Shown here: piece after piece, positions 11,513 to 23,256 of the stretch
Position numbering within the stretch: position 1 is the stretch's first letter
Layout of the letters: each line of letters opens with the position of its first letter
Assembly (NCBI GenBank): GCA_015680685.1
Contig: MNCI01010845.1
Location: forward strand, 261,492-325,491
Length of the DNA stretch: 64,000 bases
Direction of reading: 5' to 3'
DNA from: Gnetum montanum
Lineage: Eukaryota > Streptophyta > Gnetopsida > Gnetales > Gnetaceae
Position numbers and translations under genes: made by a program
The notes under the pieces: model-generated
What the model was told of the DNA's origin: nothing
The model's input: only the letters and a program-made list of their open reading frames with translations
The model's database searches: none

Positions 11513-13570
11513 TGTAGCATCTAAAAACATTGATGGCTAGAACACTGAGGGATCATCGGGCGCACAGCCTAATCCCGAGTCCATGCAAGGGCCATGCTGG
11601 AGAAAATGGAAATGGGGCACCCTGAATGGTCTGGTCGATCAGATAGGGACTTACGAGGTGTACAATAACTGTTTGCAAATAGATTTCTCAAAGCATCGCA
11701 TGCGAGAGCCAAGACAAGCAGAAACGTGACATACAAAACAACATGAGTGTACCAATGCATATGGATAATAGAATTGAGAAATTATGCCAACAATTTGAAA
11801 TACATGCTAAAAGGAAATGAAATGTGAGCTTAGGTGAAGAAATGCACCACCCCAAGTTTGGGAAATGAAGCTTTTAATTAAATGATGTATTAAATTGGTA
11901 TGCAGTATCAGACAAGCATAGTAAGACAACAGGGAAGTATGGTCACAGTTCTTGGGATGTTGCAGATGTGGTGCTGACAGCCAGCATGGGAGCTAAACCT
12001 ACTAGGTTGGTCATCATCACACTATGTAGGTATGGGGTCATGAGACTCAACAAGGTTTCATGCTCAGGTGTTCAAGTGTAGAGGTGAGGAACATGCTAGG
12101 ACTGCTCTAATATTGAGATTTGTTGATCATCAAACTTTTTCTCACCAATCTTCTACCAAAGCCAACTGCAAAAGCCAACACTTAAAATGATGATTACTGG
12201 GGTATTTATAGAGCCAAGGTTGATGGGAGATGTGGATTAGGTGCCACGTGGCCTAGGTCCCACACAGCATGAGTGTGAGCAAGTCACATAGACATGCTAT
12301 GTTCAAAGTGTCAAACTCAAAGTGTCAAGCACAAAGTGTCAAGCTCTATAGGACAGGAATAAGAACTAACCATTTGCCAAACTATGACCACACTACCTGA
12401 ACTGCATGTGCCAAAGTCTAAGGGACTACCACGTACCTACAAATAATGAAAAAAGAAATGCAATTGGGAGCCTATGCTCTGGGACTACATCTTCCCCCTC
12501 TTCTAAGTAGGGTCAAGCGTAGGGACAATTTTGGGGATTAATAGGGGGTATAAAAACAAAGCAAACTACTGATCTTGGCTACCAAAGAGATGCTAAAGTA
12601 GGAATGAAGGTTGATGTCAAGCTCTAGGGACTTTTGGAGGAATTTAGAGGCATTTTCAAAATGTCATGCTATCTATGCTGCCCAGCATGATAGAGCATAA
12701 CATGCACACTTAGAAAATTGTCACATTTTGGATTGCTACGTTGTCTATGCTACACAGCGTAGCAGAGCATAGCATGCTAATCACACTCTAGAGTGTAGCA
12801 GGGTAGCCAATTTTAGTAGCTAGAAAATGCATCTCCCATGTCAGAATGGCTTGACAACCTTTTGTTCCATACTTAGAAAATTTTTGATTCTAGAACATCT
12901 ATTATGTTGTCTATGCTATGTGGCATAGCAAAGCATAACACAAATTTTTGAATGAATTTTGATAAAACTTACCATATTATTTCATGGCATGTTGATCACA
13001 CTCTAGGGATGAAGTAGAAAAGTAGCCTTGAAAGTCAAAAAATTTCCAAATGCACCTTCCATGTCTGGACCAACACTTAGGAAAATTTGAGTCCTGAAAC
13101 TAGTACTATGTTGTCTATGTTGTGTAGCATAGCAGAGTGTAATGGCCACAAAGATTGAAAATTTTTTGAACTATTTCTTCCATCCTAAACATTTTTGACA
13201 ACTCCTAGCTTGGCACTTTGGTAGACTGGCAACTAGGACATGTGTCAAGCTGGGCAAGATAAGGAGCATAGTAAGATTGATAGCTTGGGAGATACAAAAT
13301 TTTCCAAACTATTTAGTTCATCCTTAGTTCCCTTTTGATCACTTCTGGTTTGTCATTTGTGCAAATTGGCCTTGGAAACATGGGCTATGTTGGCTATGCT
13401 AGGGATCATAGTAGACAAACTTAGAAAATTTTACAAACATCAAGACTTCCAGTGTGCTATGTTGTTTATGCTACACAGTGTATCACCGGACTTAGAAAAT
13501 TTTGCCCAAGTTTTGACACTTAGAGAAATCTATTATTGAATTTCAAAAGTTAAAAATTAGTGGTGTTTCA
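11513..13570 (-). repeat. 3' LTR of element B
   Basis: It starts TGTAGCATCT and ends GGTGTTTCA, matching the right LTR. On the minus strand, TATAAATA is at 12203-12210 (plus-strand TATTTATA), so U3 is the 12211-13570 part. U3 contains several dyads around CTATGCT/AGCATAG (about 12670-12690, 12745-12775, 12912-12935, 13112-13135, 13455-13480). The U5 block near 11615-11655 (CCCTGAATGGTCTGGTCGAT) is shared with element D and the solo LTR. Confidence 0.9.
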
Positions 13571-13637
13571 CTATCCCCTCTTTGTCAATGTTTAGAGGAT
13601 TGAACCAAGAGACATCAACAAAGAATACGAAACACCA
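13561..13637. other. Inverted repeat enclosing the polypurine tract and U3 end, element B
   Basis: Outer arms TGGTGTTTC (13561-13569) and GAAACACCA (13629-13637) are perfect complements. Inner arms CTCTTTGTCAATG (13578-13590) and CATCAACAAAGAAT (13613-13626) are near complements. The minus-strand polypurine tract AAAGAGGGGATAG lies in the inner right-hand side of this hairpin, next to the LTR. Element D has the same structure at 42944-43018. Confidence 0.75.
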
Positions 13638-15040
13638 TGATGAGCATTACATCGATATCATTCGTCAATGCCCACTTGGACTGTGCTTTGCTACTTTTGA
13701 GAGTGCCAAGGAAATGAAGTGTGATGGGGACTAGTTTAGGGAAATGGGTCAAGGGATGAAAGCAATAATCATGGGGGGATAGTGCAAGGATGGCTTGGTG
13801 TCATAGCATAATCTCTCGTTGGAACACTTATGAGAGAATTAGCATACGAAGGTATCGTACCTCCTTGGATTTCAACCGTTCATTAGAGTGCTTGCGAGAT
13901 GGTCAATCCAAGGCTAGACTAATTGCAAAATGGTAGTTATGTCCTTTAACTTGGGCATTTGACTTGTACCATTTTCTTTTTATTTTTATTTCTTTTCTTT
14001 TTCCTCTTTTTTTCTTTTTTTTTTGAAGAAAGCACATTATTTTTGTCAAGTGAAGAAATTGCTTAGAGGAAACTGCATCGTATTTGTAGGACAGGTGTTT
14101 CCTCCTTAGGATGAGTTGTGTTACATCCATTCAGGGCTTTAAATGACCCAAAAAGACTCCCCATGGGGTGAGTTGCATTATGTCCATTATGGGTTTTGTG
14201 ACTGGCTACGAAAAAGCTTGCATATGCATTAGGGAAGCTCACAGAGGATGAGGGAGATTGAAAGATCGAGGGGTAAAGGTTAGGTTAGTTGAGGGGGGTA
14301 TGCACTCTCAAGTAGCTAGGCAAGCTGAAGTGAGTACATCAGAACAATGTAGTGTCTTGCTCTTATGGTGAAATGCATTCCTGAACGATGTCATCTGGGC
14401 TTTATCCTACAAATGCAACACAAGAAAAAAACAAGAAAAACAACTAGCTTGTAAAATGAGGGCGAAGTCCTATTTTCCTAGGACACTTTGTGGGTTGTGA
14501 GTGTTGTGTTAGGTGCATGCAATGTCCAAAGTAGGAAGGCTAGTGTAGGTGTCGATGGTGGCAGGCTGGAAAGCTCCAGTAGCCTCACCAGAAGTGAGCA
14601 CTTAAGAGGTTAGGAGCAATGGTGATGCAAGTGCTTAGGAGTTCTCACCAAAGGCAAGAACCAGGAAATTTAGCTGCAAGGTGAAGATCCATGCTACTGA
14701 ATGCTCTTCCAGACACTGACAATGGCAAGGGCTAGAGGATAGCAATGTTATGTCTATGCCACAGTACTGCTGGGAATCCAGCGGGAGGTGCTAATGGTGG
14801 GGGCTATGACCAAGATGATTGTCAGTGGTGTTGGTTGCTTCGAAAGGTCAACAAGATGCCAAGGAAGATGATGTTGCAAATGTCCTAGAGGGTTTTTCCT
14901 TGGTGACATAAACTTCATTTGGGAACTACAACACCCCATCCCCATGTTGCTCAAGAGGCGTGGCTAGGCAATGGAAGATTAGAAGTATTCTTGCTCGCTT
15001 GTTTATAGGATCACGTATGTTGAATCATAGATGTTGACTT
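13638..15040 (-). other. 3' untranslated spacer of element B
   Basis: The region lies between the polypurine hairpin and the hairpin-repeat array. A pyrimidine-rich run (mostly T with interspersed C) is at about 13968-14033. Weak similarity to element D at 43380-43440 (AAGGGTAGGATT-like) is visible. No supported coding sequence was found on either strand. Confidence 0.5.
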
Positions 15041-15043
15041 GTG

Positions 15044-15440
15044 AACCCAGTTTTAGGTCTTGGTAACCATCGGCTATGCTAGTTTAAGGTCCTAGTGGAC
15101 CGTGATCCTAGTTTAAGATCCATGCATATCATGCTATGCTAGTTTAAGATCCTAGCAGACCATTGTGCTAGTTTATTATCATAGCAGACAATGGATGGCT
15201 AGTTTTAGGTCATAGCGGACCATGCTGTGGGTGCTAGTTTAATGTCATAGCCCAAGGACATCTTGTGCTAGTTTAACATCATAGAAGATGGTTTGTGCTA
15301 GTTTAACATCATAGCATATTTTCTATGCTATTTTAACATCATAGTGGATGTTCTGTGCTAGTTTAACATCTTAGCAAATGTTTTTTGCTAGTCTAACATT
15401 ATAGTGGATGTTCTGTGCCAGTTTAACATTGTAGTGGACA
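15044..15440 (-). repeat. Irregular hairpin-repeat array A, element B
   Basis: About 13 units follow the pattern CTAGTTTAA + stem + 4-6 nt loop + stem, spaced unevenly by roughly 25-40 bp. Stems include GGTCC-TAGT-GGACC and CATC-ATAGTG-GATG. Linkers between units are unrelated. It lies directly after the end of pol and corresponds to 44060-44530 in element D. Confidence 0.8.
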
Positions 15441-15474
15441 TTCTACTTACCTTGCTTTATTATTGATGTAATAT

Positions 15475-16620
15475 GTTAGTTGTAATATGGCTTTAGGTAT
15501 AGGTGGTTGATAGGATTGGCAAACTCATTGCCATATAAATAAACAAGCTTGAAGGCTCCATTTTCATACATCTTATTGACCAAAAAAGACCCTTTCTAGT
15601 TGGCTGAGAACTTTTTCGCAGGCTTGCAAATGACCTTGAGGACTAAATACCCCTTCATGATTGGGTGCTAGTGTAGATTGTGATGATGCTTTTGTCATTG
15701 TTTTTCTTAATACCACTCGATGTAATTAAGAATTTGGATGTGCTCTTCCTTCATAGAGTTAAGATCAATGATTGTTGACTTGTTGTTTTAAGCCTTATCC
15801 ATGAAGTTTGAGAGGATCATATAGAGTGATGGGACCTACAATTCAAGAGGAAACACTACTTCATATCCATACACAAGACTATATGGTATTTTACTTATTG
15901 CAGTTCTGCATGTTATGTGGTAGGCCAAAAGTGCATAGAATAGATTCTTGTGCCATCATTGCTTTCTATTACTAAGCATCTTCTTCAGAAGGTTGACGAT
16001 GACCTTATTTGTGGCCTCTGCTTGGCCATTTTCCTAAGGGTAGTACGGTGATGAAAAGAAGTGTTTGATGTCGAAGTTTTCACAAAAGGCTTTAGTTTCT
16101 ACACTACTAAATTGTGGCCCATTATATGTGACTATAGTTATAGGGAGACCAAATCGGATCACTATATTGTCCAGAATGAATTTGCAAACCTATTGAGATG
16201 TCGTCTTCCTAATAGGAATAGCTTCTACCCACTTCATGAAATAATCAGTTGTGGTAATAATGAAGCTATGTCCTACAGAAGACTTAGGCATTATAGGGCC
16301 TATGATATCTAATCCCCAATGTTGAAATGACCATGTGATTTGTGTAGTATGTAGCTCAGTTGGTGACACATGCATTAGATTTCCATGGCATTGACATATG
16401 TCACATGTCTTGACCTTGGAGATGCAATCACATTCCATATAAGGCTAGTAGTAGCCTAGACATCTAATTTTTGCAGCCATTGTCCTAGGAGCTATATGCC
16501 ATTCACATAGTCCCTCATGGACTTGATCAATGATGCTTTGTGCTTCCTTGCCACTAACAAAAGTTAATAGTATCTTTTCATAAGATCTATGGCATAAATC
16601 ACTATCACCTATGAGGACAT
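15475..16620 (-). pseudogene. Integrase of element B (broken)
   Basis: The zinc-binding domain ends with VKTCDICQCHGN (about 16400). The core opens with HWGLDIIGPIMPKSSVGHSF and FIITTTDYFMKWVEAIPI, in which the first catalytic Asp is intact (about 16235-16250). The remaining core (APFF/VYGSE-type blocks) and the ending FKLVYLYGNEFANPINHLYL near 15490 are recognisable but crossed by stops and frame shifts. It would integrate element cDNA. The end is set by similarity to the pol end of element D near 44563. Confidence 0.85.
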
Positions 16621-16629
16621 ACTACCATG

Positions 16630-17300
16630 CTCATTTTTGCACTACATCTTTTTGGGTAGATGTTAGGTTTTGTGGATGCTCGCCATGTTGAAGGTATGCT
16701 TTTATGTTATCATACCATTCTTGAGCATGTGTTGCACTTATAGACATGATACTTGTTGTGTGAATGATAGGGTTGGCACACCCCACTATTGAAATGGGTA
16801 AACTAGCAAAAATATTTGGTGATATGCTTAAAGCTAAAGTGGCCAATGCATTGGCTATAGAATTTTTGTTGTGGGGAATGTGCTGAACATCTAAGGTTAA
16901 AAATTGTTTTAGTGAGTGCTTTTTCATATCACAGTAAGCCTGTAAGTGTTATGCTTTACAAGTGTAGACCTATGTGACTTGGTTAATGACCAGCTATGAA
17001 TCTCCTTGGATTGCTATATTTTGAATGCCTAACTCCTAAGCTGCTAGAATGACCCTAAGGAGACCTTCGTATTCCACTATGTTATTTGTACAAAGAAACA
17101 CAAAGTGGTATGCAAAAGGGTAGATCTCTCTAGAGGGAAATGTGATAATAGCTACAACACTACCACCTTGCATGGTTGAAGCACCATCAAAGTGTAAAAT
17201 GGCCTCAAAATCTATAGGTACTTAGCTTACATTGCTAACATGCTCATCCGGGAATTTGGGGTTTATGGTTGTTTGGTCATTTGTAGGTAAAGCCATGAGT
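16630..17300 (-). pseudogene. Archaeal-type RNase H domain of element B
   Basis: The minus-strand frame reads LHFDGASTMQGGSVVAIITF, CTNNIVEYEGLLRVILAA, AIQGDS, LVINQVT, and then DVQHIPHNKNSIANALATLA. The Asp-Glu-Asp catalytic pattern (FDGAS, EYEG, GDS) is intact, although TAG stops interrupt the frame. A second RNase H after the native one marks the Tat/Ogre lineage, where it is thought to supply the activity lost by the degenerate native domain. The 16631-16927 part is open for 98 codons. Confidence 0.85.
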
Positions 17301-17332
17301 TGTGTGGCTATTTCTTGACCTTTTATGGATGA

Positions 17333-18625
17333 CTATGCTATGTGGTGCAGGTCAAACTCCACGATTATTACTTTCAATCTAGCTATTCTGTTACTTTCAT
17401 ATATGTTGGTTGTGATGGCCCTAAGTATGTTACTCTTGCAAATGATGTTAACTTGACTATGAAACAGGTAGCGTCTCCATTTTTTAAGTGTAAAAACTAA
17501 GGCAAGAAAATTTTTCTCCACATCATTGTATTTTGCCTTGTTAGCTATTAGCTCATGTCTTAGGTAGTAAATAGGAATTTTAGAACCATTGTCTCTCTTT
17601 TGACAAAGCAAGGTAGCAATGGACGTATCTAAAGTTGCAAGGTAAATGTAGAAAGGCTTATCTCTTTGTGGAGGATATATGGTTGGAAGATGAACCAACT
17701 TCTTTTTCAAGTTGTCAAATGCTTCTTGGCATTGGTTTGTCCATTCAAAGTTGACTCCTTTTTTGAGTAGGTATTGCATTATGTGCAACCTATTAGTCAA
17801 CCTCGTGATAAACCTTCATATGAATTGTAGTCTACCTTGCAATCCATATAGCTCTTTAAGGTTTGTGGGTGGTGGTAAGTTGATAATAGCCTTGGCTTTG
17901 TCTGGGTCTACACATATTCCTATTTCTAATACTACAAAGCCTAACATGCACCTAGTTTTAACACTAAAGACACACTTTTTTGGATTAAGGCAAAGGTCAT
18001 GCCTGCAGCAACGTTTAAGAACAAGGTTCAAGGTATTTGCGTGATTAGGAGCTTTCTTGAACTTGACTGTTATATCATCAACATAGTCATTTAGTTGTTC
18101 TATAAGATAGTCACTAAAGTTGTAGGTCATTGCACATTAGTATGTTGCTTTGACATTTTTTAGTCCAAAGGGCATCATCATATAACAAAACATCCCCCAA
18201 GGGGTCATGAAAGTAGTAGTAAGTTGGTGTTCCAGGTTTATGCAAATTTGGTTGTATCCTAAGAATCCATCCATGAAGGATAACAAGGCATGATCAGTCG
18301 TAGTATTGACAAGTTGATCAATACTAGGCAATGGGAAATCATCCTTGATGATTGCCTTGTTTAAATCTCAGAAGTTTATGTAGATGTGTATTCCCTTGGT
18401 TTTCTTAGGGACAACTATGATGTTTGAGACCCAGTCTGCATAGTCAACTATGCGGATGGACCTAGCTTGATAAAGTTTAGTGATTTTTTCACAGATGGAC
18501 AACACAATTTTGGGCTTGATTTTACGAGCTTTTTGTTTGACTGGCTTGACATGCGGATCTAAGATAATGTTATGTTGGATTATACGTAGGTCTAGGCCCA
18601 ACATGTCTTCATAAGACCATGCTAA
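17333..18625 (-). pseudogene. Reverse transcriptase and native RNase H of element B
   Basis: The RT runs from LGLDLRIIQHNIILDPHVKP and WVSNIIVVPKK (18604-18368), through LPSIDQLV and FMDGFLGYNQICIN (18331-18137), to LNDYVDDITVKF (about 18070), so the YVDD box is intact. GFVVLEIGICVDPDKAKAI and GRLQFI follow. The native RNase H region (17800-17333) contains FEWTNQCQEAFDNLKKKL, FYIYLATLDTSIATLL and NFLALVFTLKKWRRYL. The usual first DAS motif is absent, as is common in Tat elements. Only a few stops separate long open segments. Confidence 0.92.
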
Positions 18626-18649
18626 TACCTTGATATTGTTATTAAGGAC

Positions 18650-18960
18650 TCTAGAGATACTCTATTGGATTTGAGGCTCTATTAAAGAGCTAAGCTTCAA
18701 CATTCTTGCTTCACCTTTACATGTTGTTACAGGGATTTCTATGAGTGGATCCTTAGTTACGTCACCTGCTTCTAGGTCTAGGGCTTGAACTAGATGTTTC
18801 GGCCAATCTAGTGACATTTGTAAGGATGCTATGTTGGGGTCAAAAGGAGGCGATTTGAAGTCTAAAAGCTCTATGTTCATGTGTCTCATGAGTCTTCCAT
18901 AAGGTCTAGTCAAGATTAAAGGCAAAACAAGATCCTTGTGTGTACTCATTTTCCCAAACG
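18650..18960 (-). pseudogene. Pre-RT linker of element B polyprotein
   Basis: Ninety-five open codons read TRPYGRLMRHMNIELLDFKS and DLEAGDVTKDPLIEIPV. Element D has the same segment at 47723-48052 (TGPYGKLIRQFDSTLVDI, DLEARDRTEDPLSEVPI). No enzymatic motif is visible. It lies immediately upstream of the RT and is probably the start of the RT-containing part of the polyprotein after the opposite-strand gene. Confidence 0.7.
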
Positions 18961-19080
18961 ATCCTACAAAATAACTAGAAAAAAATCAAGTGGTACCTTT
19001 CTAATAAAGCAAAATGAAGTAGAATGCATAAACTGAGGAAAATAGTCCTATAAAAGGTAACTATGTAGCATCTCAAAATT

Positions 19081-19105
19081 GCTAGTTTAAGGTCTTAGTG
19101 GTCCG
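19081..19105. repeat. Single hairpin repeat unit, element B
   Basis: GCTAGTTTAAGGTC followed by TTAGTGGTCC is one isolated unit of the AGTTTWA hairpin family, in the spacer between the RT linker and the plus-strand gene. Element D has one at the equivalent place (about 48172). Confidence 0.6.
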
Positions 19106-19266
19106 TGCTATGCATAAAGTATAAAACTAAGAAAAATTTTAAAGGCTTGAAGTAGCGTCCACTGTTGGGCTAAACTAAACATTCATTGAATAGGTAGAAA
19201 AAATGTAAAAAACTTCAAAATGTGATAAGCCAAAAAGAATTTAGAAATTTTTTGCTAACTCTAGGT

Positions 19267-19420
19267 GTTATGCTACATAGGACATGAGATGTTTTGTGTT
19301 ACGTGCGGGACATGAAAAATTTCACGTTATGCATGGGACACAAAGCATCCCGTGTTACGTGTGGGACACAAGACATCCTGGAAAGTTGAAATGGTGTATA
19401 ACCCTAGAGGGTATAAATAG
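19267..19420 (+). promoter_or_regulatory. Promoter of the opposite-strand gene, element B
   Basis: Three 28-bp direct repeats start at 19298, 19326 and 19354 (GTTACGTGCGGGACATGA, GTTATGCATGGGACACAA, GTTACGTGTGGGACACAA), with a degenerate earlier one near 19267. Two of them keep an ACGTG core, a typical plant bZIP/bHLH binding core. GGGTATAAATAGGGG follows, with TATAAATAG at 19412-19420 on the plus strand. The combination sits just upstream of the plus-strand gene and is oriented to drive it. Element D lacks it. Confidence 0.65.
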
Positions 19421-21686
19421 GGGTTTAACCATGGTAAACCTATCATTTTCACTATCAGAGCTAATAGTCCAGAGCATAGTGTGATCTAGATTAGAGTGTA
19501 GCACCTACAAAGCATGACAACCGAAAAACCAAAGCTTGATAGTAGAACAATGGTGTGTAGAAGTGAGTGTAGACATCTTGGCCTAGCCAATGTGGACCAA
19601 AGCGAGTGCACCCTATGGTGTCTTCCTAGGGTACACATTGAGGAACATTAGGAGGCACCATCTACTAAGTAGGCCATCATGCTTCTTTCATTTCTTTTTG
19701 TACATTTACACCTTAGGGTTCTGGGGGCAAACTACCCTGAGTGGGGATCGCTATTGTCACTACCTCTACCATGGCCAATGCATCATGATTGTTGTGGCCA
19801 CCGTGGCCACCATGCCATGGCTACTACCCTTGCCATGGTCATCACACTGTGGTTGCTATTGCCACTGGTATGGCTGGAAATGGTGTAGGGGTTTTAGATC
19901 ACTTATTTTGGATTACAGTAATAGGAAAGGGTTTTGTTAGACTTCTAGGTGCTCAGTGGAAATTTCCTAGGGAAAATTGAGGCATTTGGAAATTCATGAT
20001 GGATGGACCTGCTGAGGGAAAAGAGGCAAGGGGCTCAAATAAACATCCAAAAGGCCTAAGACCCTTGTCTTGGATCTGGAAAATGCTAGAGTTTAAATGC
20101 TACCATAAATACAATACTTTGTTTGCTGCTCACCATGTGAGCACAGCCTTTCAAAACCCACCTAGAATTGTTTACTATGTTGAAGGGTGAGTTCTATTAG
20201 GATGATAAAAATTTCATTTTGTTTGCTTTGTATGATATGCTTATTACCATTTTATCTATTTCCAAATTTGTTGTTGATAAGGATGGCCTCCATGATAGAA
20301 AAGGGGTGTTAGCCTTAACCCAGACAATGCTACGAGAGTTCTCATTTCCTAAGAATATACATGCTAGCATCATAGAGAAATTGGAGGTAGATATGAAAAC
20401 TTACTTGATCAAATATTCCAAATCCTACATAAAATGCTGGGATCTTGGGTGGTTAGATGATGAGTGGGCATATGGCCTGATACCCATTGTGGAGGAAGTG
20501 TCAGTTCAAGTACCATCATTCCCCACACCATTTGTGACAGGTGAGTTACATTATTTGTTTAGTATATTTTTGTGCATGGCTCTCCTCTTTTTTATGTTTC
20601 CATCCCTTTGCTAATTTTATTTTTTTACTACAATTTCTACCAAGTCCAAGGAGGTCATAGTGATCGTCTTAGGACGCATTGAGGCCAACCTTCTTTTTAA
20701 ATATGGTGAGGTTGATGATTCAAAACCTTGGTTATGCCATGAGGTCCCAACAACGATTACCTAAAATAATTAAGAGGTTGGGCTTATGGACCTATTTTTG
20801 ACCATAAACCCAAGTATCTCATCAACGGAAATGGTTACCTTTGTTGACTCGTTTACAGAATGCATCGACCGCTTTTGCACATGAGTTCACAACATGTAGG
20901 TGGTCTTTTAGATCACTGATGATCTCTTTTCAGATCTCTTTGGTGTCCCCTATGATGGTTTACCTATGGCCAAAAAGACTAGCAAGGATCTAAACCATTG
21001 AGAAGACATTGAAGAATGGTTGGGAACTAATAAAGATCACAAGGGCATTTACATGAAAAAAGGTCAGATTGAAGGTTGCCTAGGATATCTATCCCATCTT
21101 CCAGGCTCATGCTTTCCCCAAGCTACTTTCCCAAGGAAAATTTCTTGGGGTAGAGCAAGCTTGGATCATGAGGGATGTGATGGAGGAAGGGATTCGATAT
21201 AACTAGGCTAGATACCTTGCGGATGGCTTATAGGCTAAGATGATCATACTGCGCAACAAACTTTAGGCATGTTCTCATGTTCACTTTGCATTTTTTATAT
21301 CATGTTTGTGTAGATTTGTAGAATTTCTGGTGGTTTGTGAAAATGAGATATGGGTGGTGAAAGATCACAGCCAAATATCCAAACCATGGATCTGTCATAT
21401 ATTCTATACAACTCGATTACAAGACCCTCTCGAGGCCATTGGTGAGTCCTTTTCAATGACCACCAAGAACCAAGTGGGACCATCCTTCCATGTGCATGAT
21501 AGTCTTAGAGAGGCTCCTCCCATCCACATGGGAAATGTAGTGATGAGGCATGTGTTATTTCTGAGACAATGAAGTAAAAATTGCAAATAAAAAAGCCTTG
21601 CCTTATAGAGGTACCTCCACATGCAATCAAGAAAAAGGATAAGAGGCTACGCATCAAAGTCCACAATGTGCGATCTGAGTTTGCCA

Positions 21687-21785
21687 GTAAGTATACCTCA
21701 GTTAGCATATTTTTTGCTTATTTCCTCTTTTATTTTTGTACATATATATGGTAAATAGGTGCTCTGACCTAGCTTATGCATCATA
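21687..21785 (+). other. Candidate intron in opposite-strand gene, element B
   Basis: The donor CCA|GTAAGTATACC is a near-perfect plant 5' splice site, and the acceptor CATCATAG|ATGAGG precedes the acidic EEAP-repeat exon. The length is 99 bp. The intervening sequence is T-rich, as expected for a plant intron. Confidence 0.65.
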
Positions 21786-22074
21786 GATGAGGAGGAGGGC
21801 TCTTTTGTCAAAGAAGAGGCCCCTACTGCAGAGGAAAAGGCCCCTATCATAGAAGAGGAGGCCCCTGTTGCAGAAGAGGAGGCCCCTACCAAAGAGGAGC
21901 TTTTTGTAGAAAATTTTCGATAGCCTGAGGAACATATAACATCTGAATATTTTTCCACACTATTAAGGTATCTTGAAGAAGAGGGGTTGCATTTTGAGGA
22001 CTGTGAGTTTGATGGTTTGTTTGATGATGTGCAGATGGGTGATCCCCCAGCTCTCACTCTTGAGGGTTTGCTGG

Positions 22075-22185
22075 GTAGGAGCTTTGCATTGCCATTTATA
22101 TTATGCTCTTACTTTTTCTATTTTCTTTCATCCTCTTCTCTTTTATTTTCCCTTTTTGTCCCCCCCCCCCCTTTTTGTTTTCTAG
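22075..22185 (+). other. Candidate intron with poly-C/poly-T tract, element B
   Basis: The donor is GG|GTAGGAG after the LTLEGLLG coding end. The acceptor TTTTTGTTTTCTAG|TGATG is preceded by a run of 11 C within a long pyrimidine tract. The length is 111 bp. Confidence 0.55.
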
Positions 22186-22355
22186 TGATGCTAACCTACC
22201 TTATCCTGCAACGGGTAATGCTTTCACCTAAGGTCCTGAATCCTCAACCACCTTCCACCTACAACCATGGGTAGACACCCTAGACAAGTTTGCTTTTATG
22301 GAGTGGATAGTGGATGATATGATTGATCATCTAAAGCAAATAGAGCCTGAGATAG

Positions 22356-22445
22356 GTATATACTTGGGTTATTGCATTTTTTTCTTTTTTTGTTTCATTT
22401 TTGCTTTTGTCTCCTAAGCAACATTTCCTCTCTTTGATGTAATAG
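22356..22445 (+). other. Intron conserved with element D, copy in B
   Basis: The donor GAGATAG|GTATATAC follows the coding end IDHLKQIEPE; the acceptor GATGTAATAG|CC precedes the next exon. Element D has an intron at the same place and in the same codon phase (48369-48446) after the homologous IERLERVEPGA. Confidence 0.75.
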
Positions 22446-23256
22446 CCTTATGACTTAAATGAGACCTAAGAAGGGTAGTCAAAAGTTGATGTTGTGCCTA
22501 AGCTTCCTCCTAAGGTATCAAAGGTGCCTTACCATATATATAATGAGCCAAGAAAATGCACACTACACTTAGCATGATTGTTGTGGGAATGTAGGCACAT
22601 CAATGAGGACTTCTGGAAGCGAGTTTAAAAACTTGAGATGAGAAAGCAAACTAGCTAACTTGACTAGAGGACTTGTAGTCACAATATAACCTTTTGATGG
22701 CCCAAGATAAGCCAAACAGTAGCTAGCACACAGCCATGATTGATTACGCCAAGTATTGGTCAGTCATGAAGGGCAAGGATGAAGCTACATGAAGTAATGT
22801 ATACCAATGGATCTCCTAGCCAAAAAGAACTAAGATTGAAAAGATTATAGTGCCAATGTGTATAAATGGGGGCAAGCAGAAAAGAATCACAAGCATCAGT
22901 ACAAAATGAAACATGCTACCTACCGCAAAAAATATAGAGATGAGTCGATAGAATGTCAAGGTTGTAAATTATTCCTTGATGCAATTGGTTCCACCCAAGC
23001 TTATAATAGATTTTTGAAGCACCTGATGGTTAGTGAGTCCTTAGAGAGGGAAATGGCCATGCCTTCTGGGAAGACCACATTTGCTACATTTTCTCCAAGG
23101 CCACCTGTATGCATAGCTATGGAGAAAGGAAAGATCTTAATAGGCATTGATTTAGGAGAGGAGGACTAGGTGAATATGATAGAGGAGGAAATCCTTCGAC
23201 ACTTAGAGTCTGGCCTCAATAGGATGTCACCAAACATGCATGCAGGCCCATCTCAG

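Noticed and set aside
19590-19940. Trp/His/Cys-rich plus-strand frame before the opposite-strand gene of B
   Set aside because: Built on short CCATGG/GGCCACC repeats, not found in D and without protein-like pattern; more likely untranslated leader or intron.
22161-22171. Run of 11 C, possible i-motif or G-quadruplex on the opposite strand
   Set aside because: A single homopolymer within an intron pyrimidine tract; does not meet a four-tract pattern.
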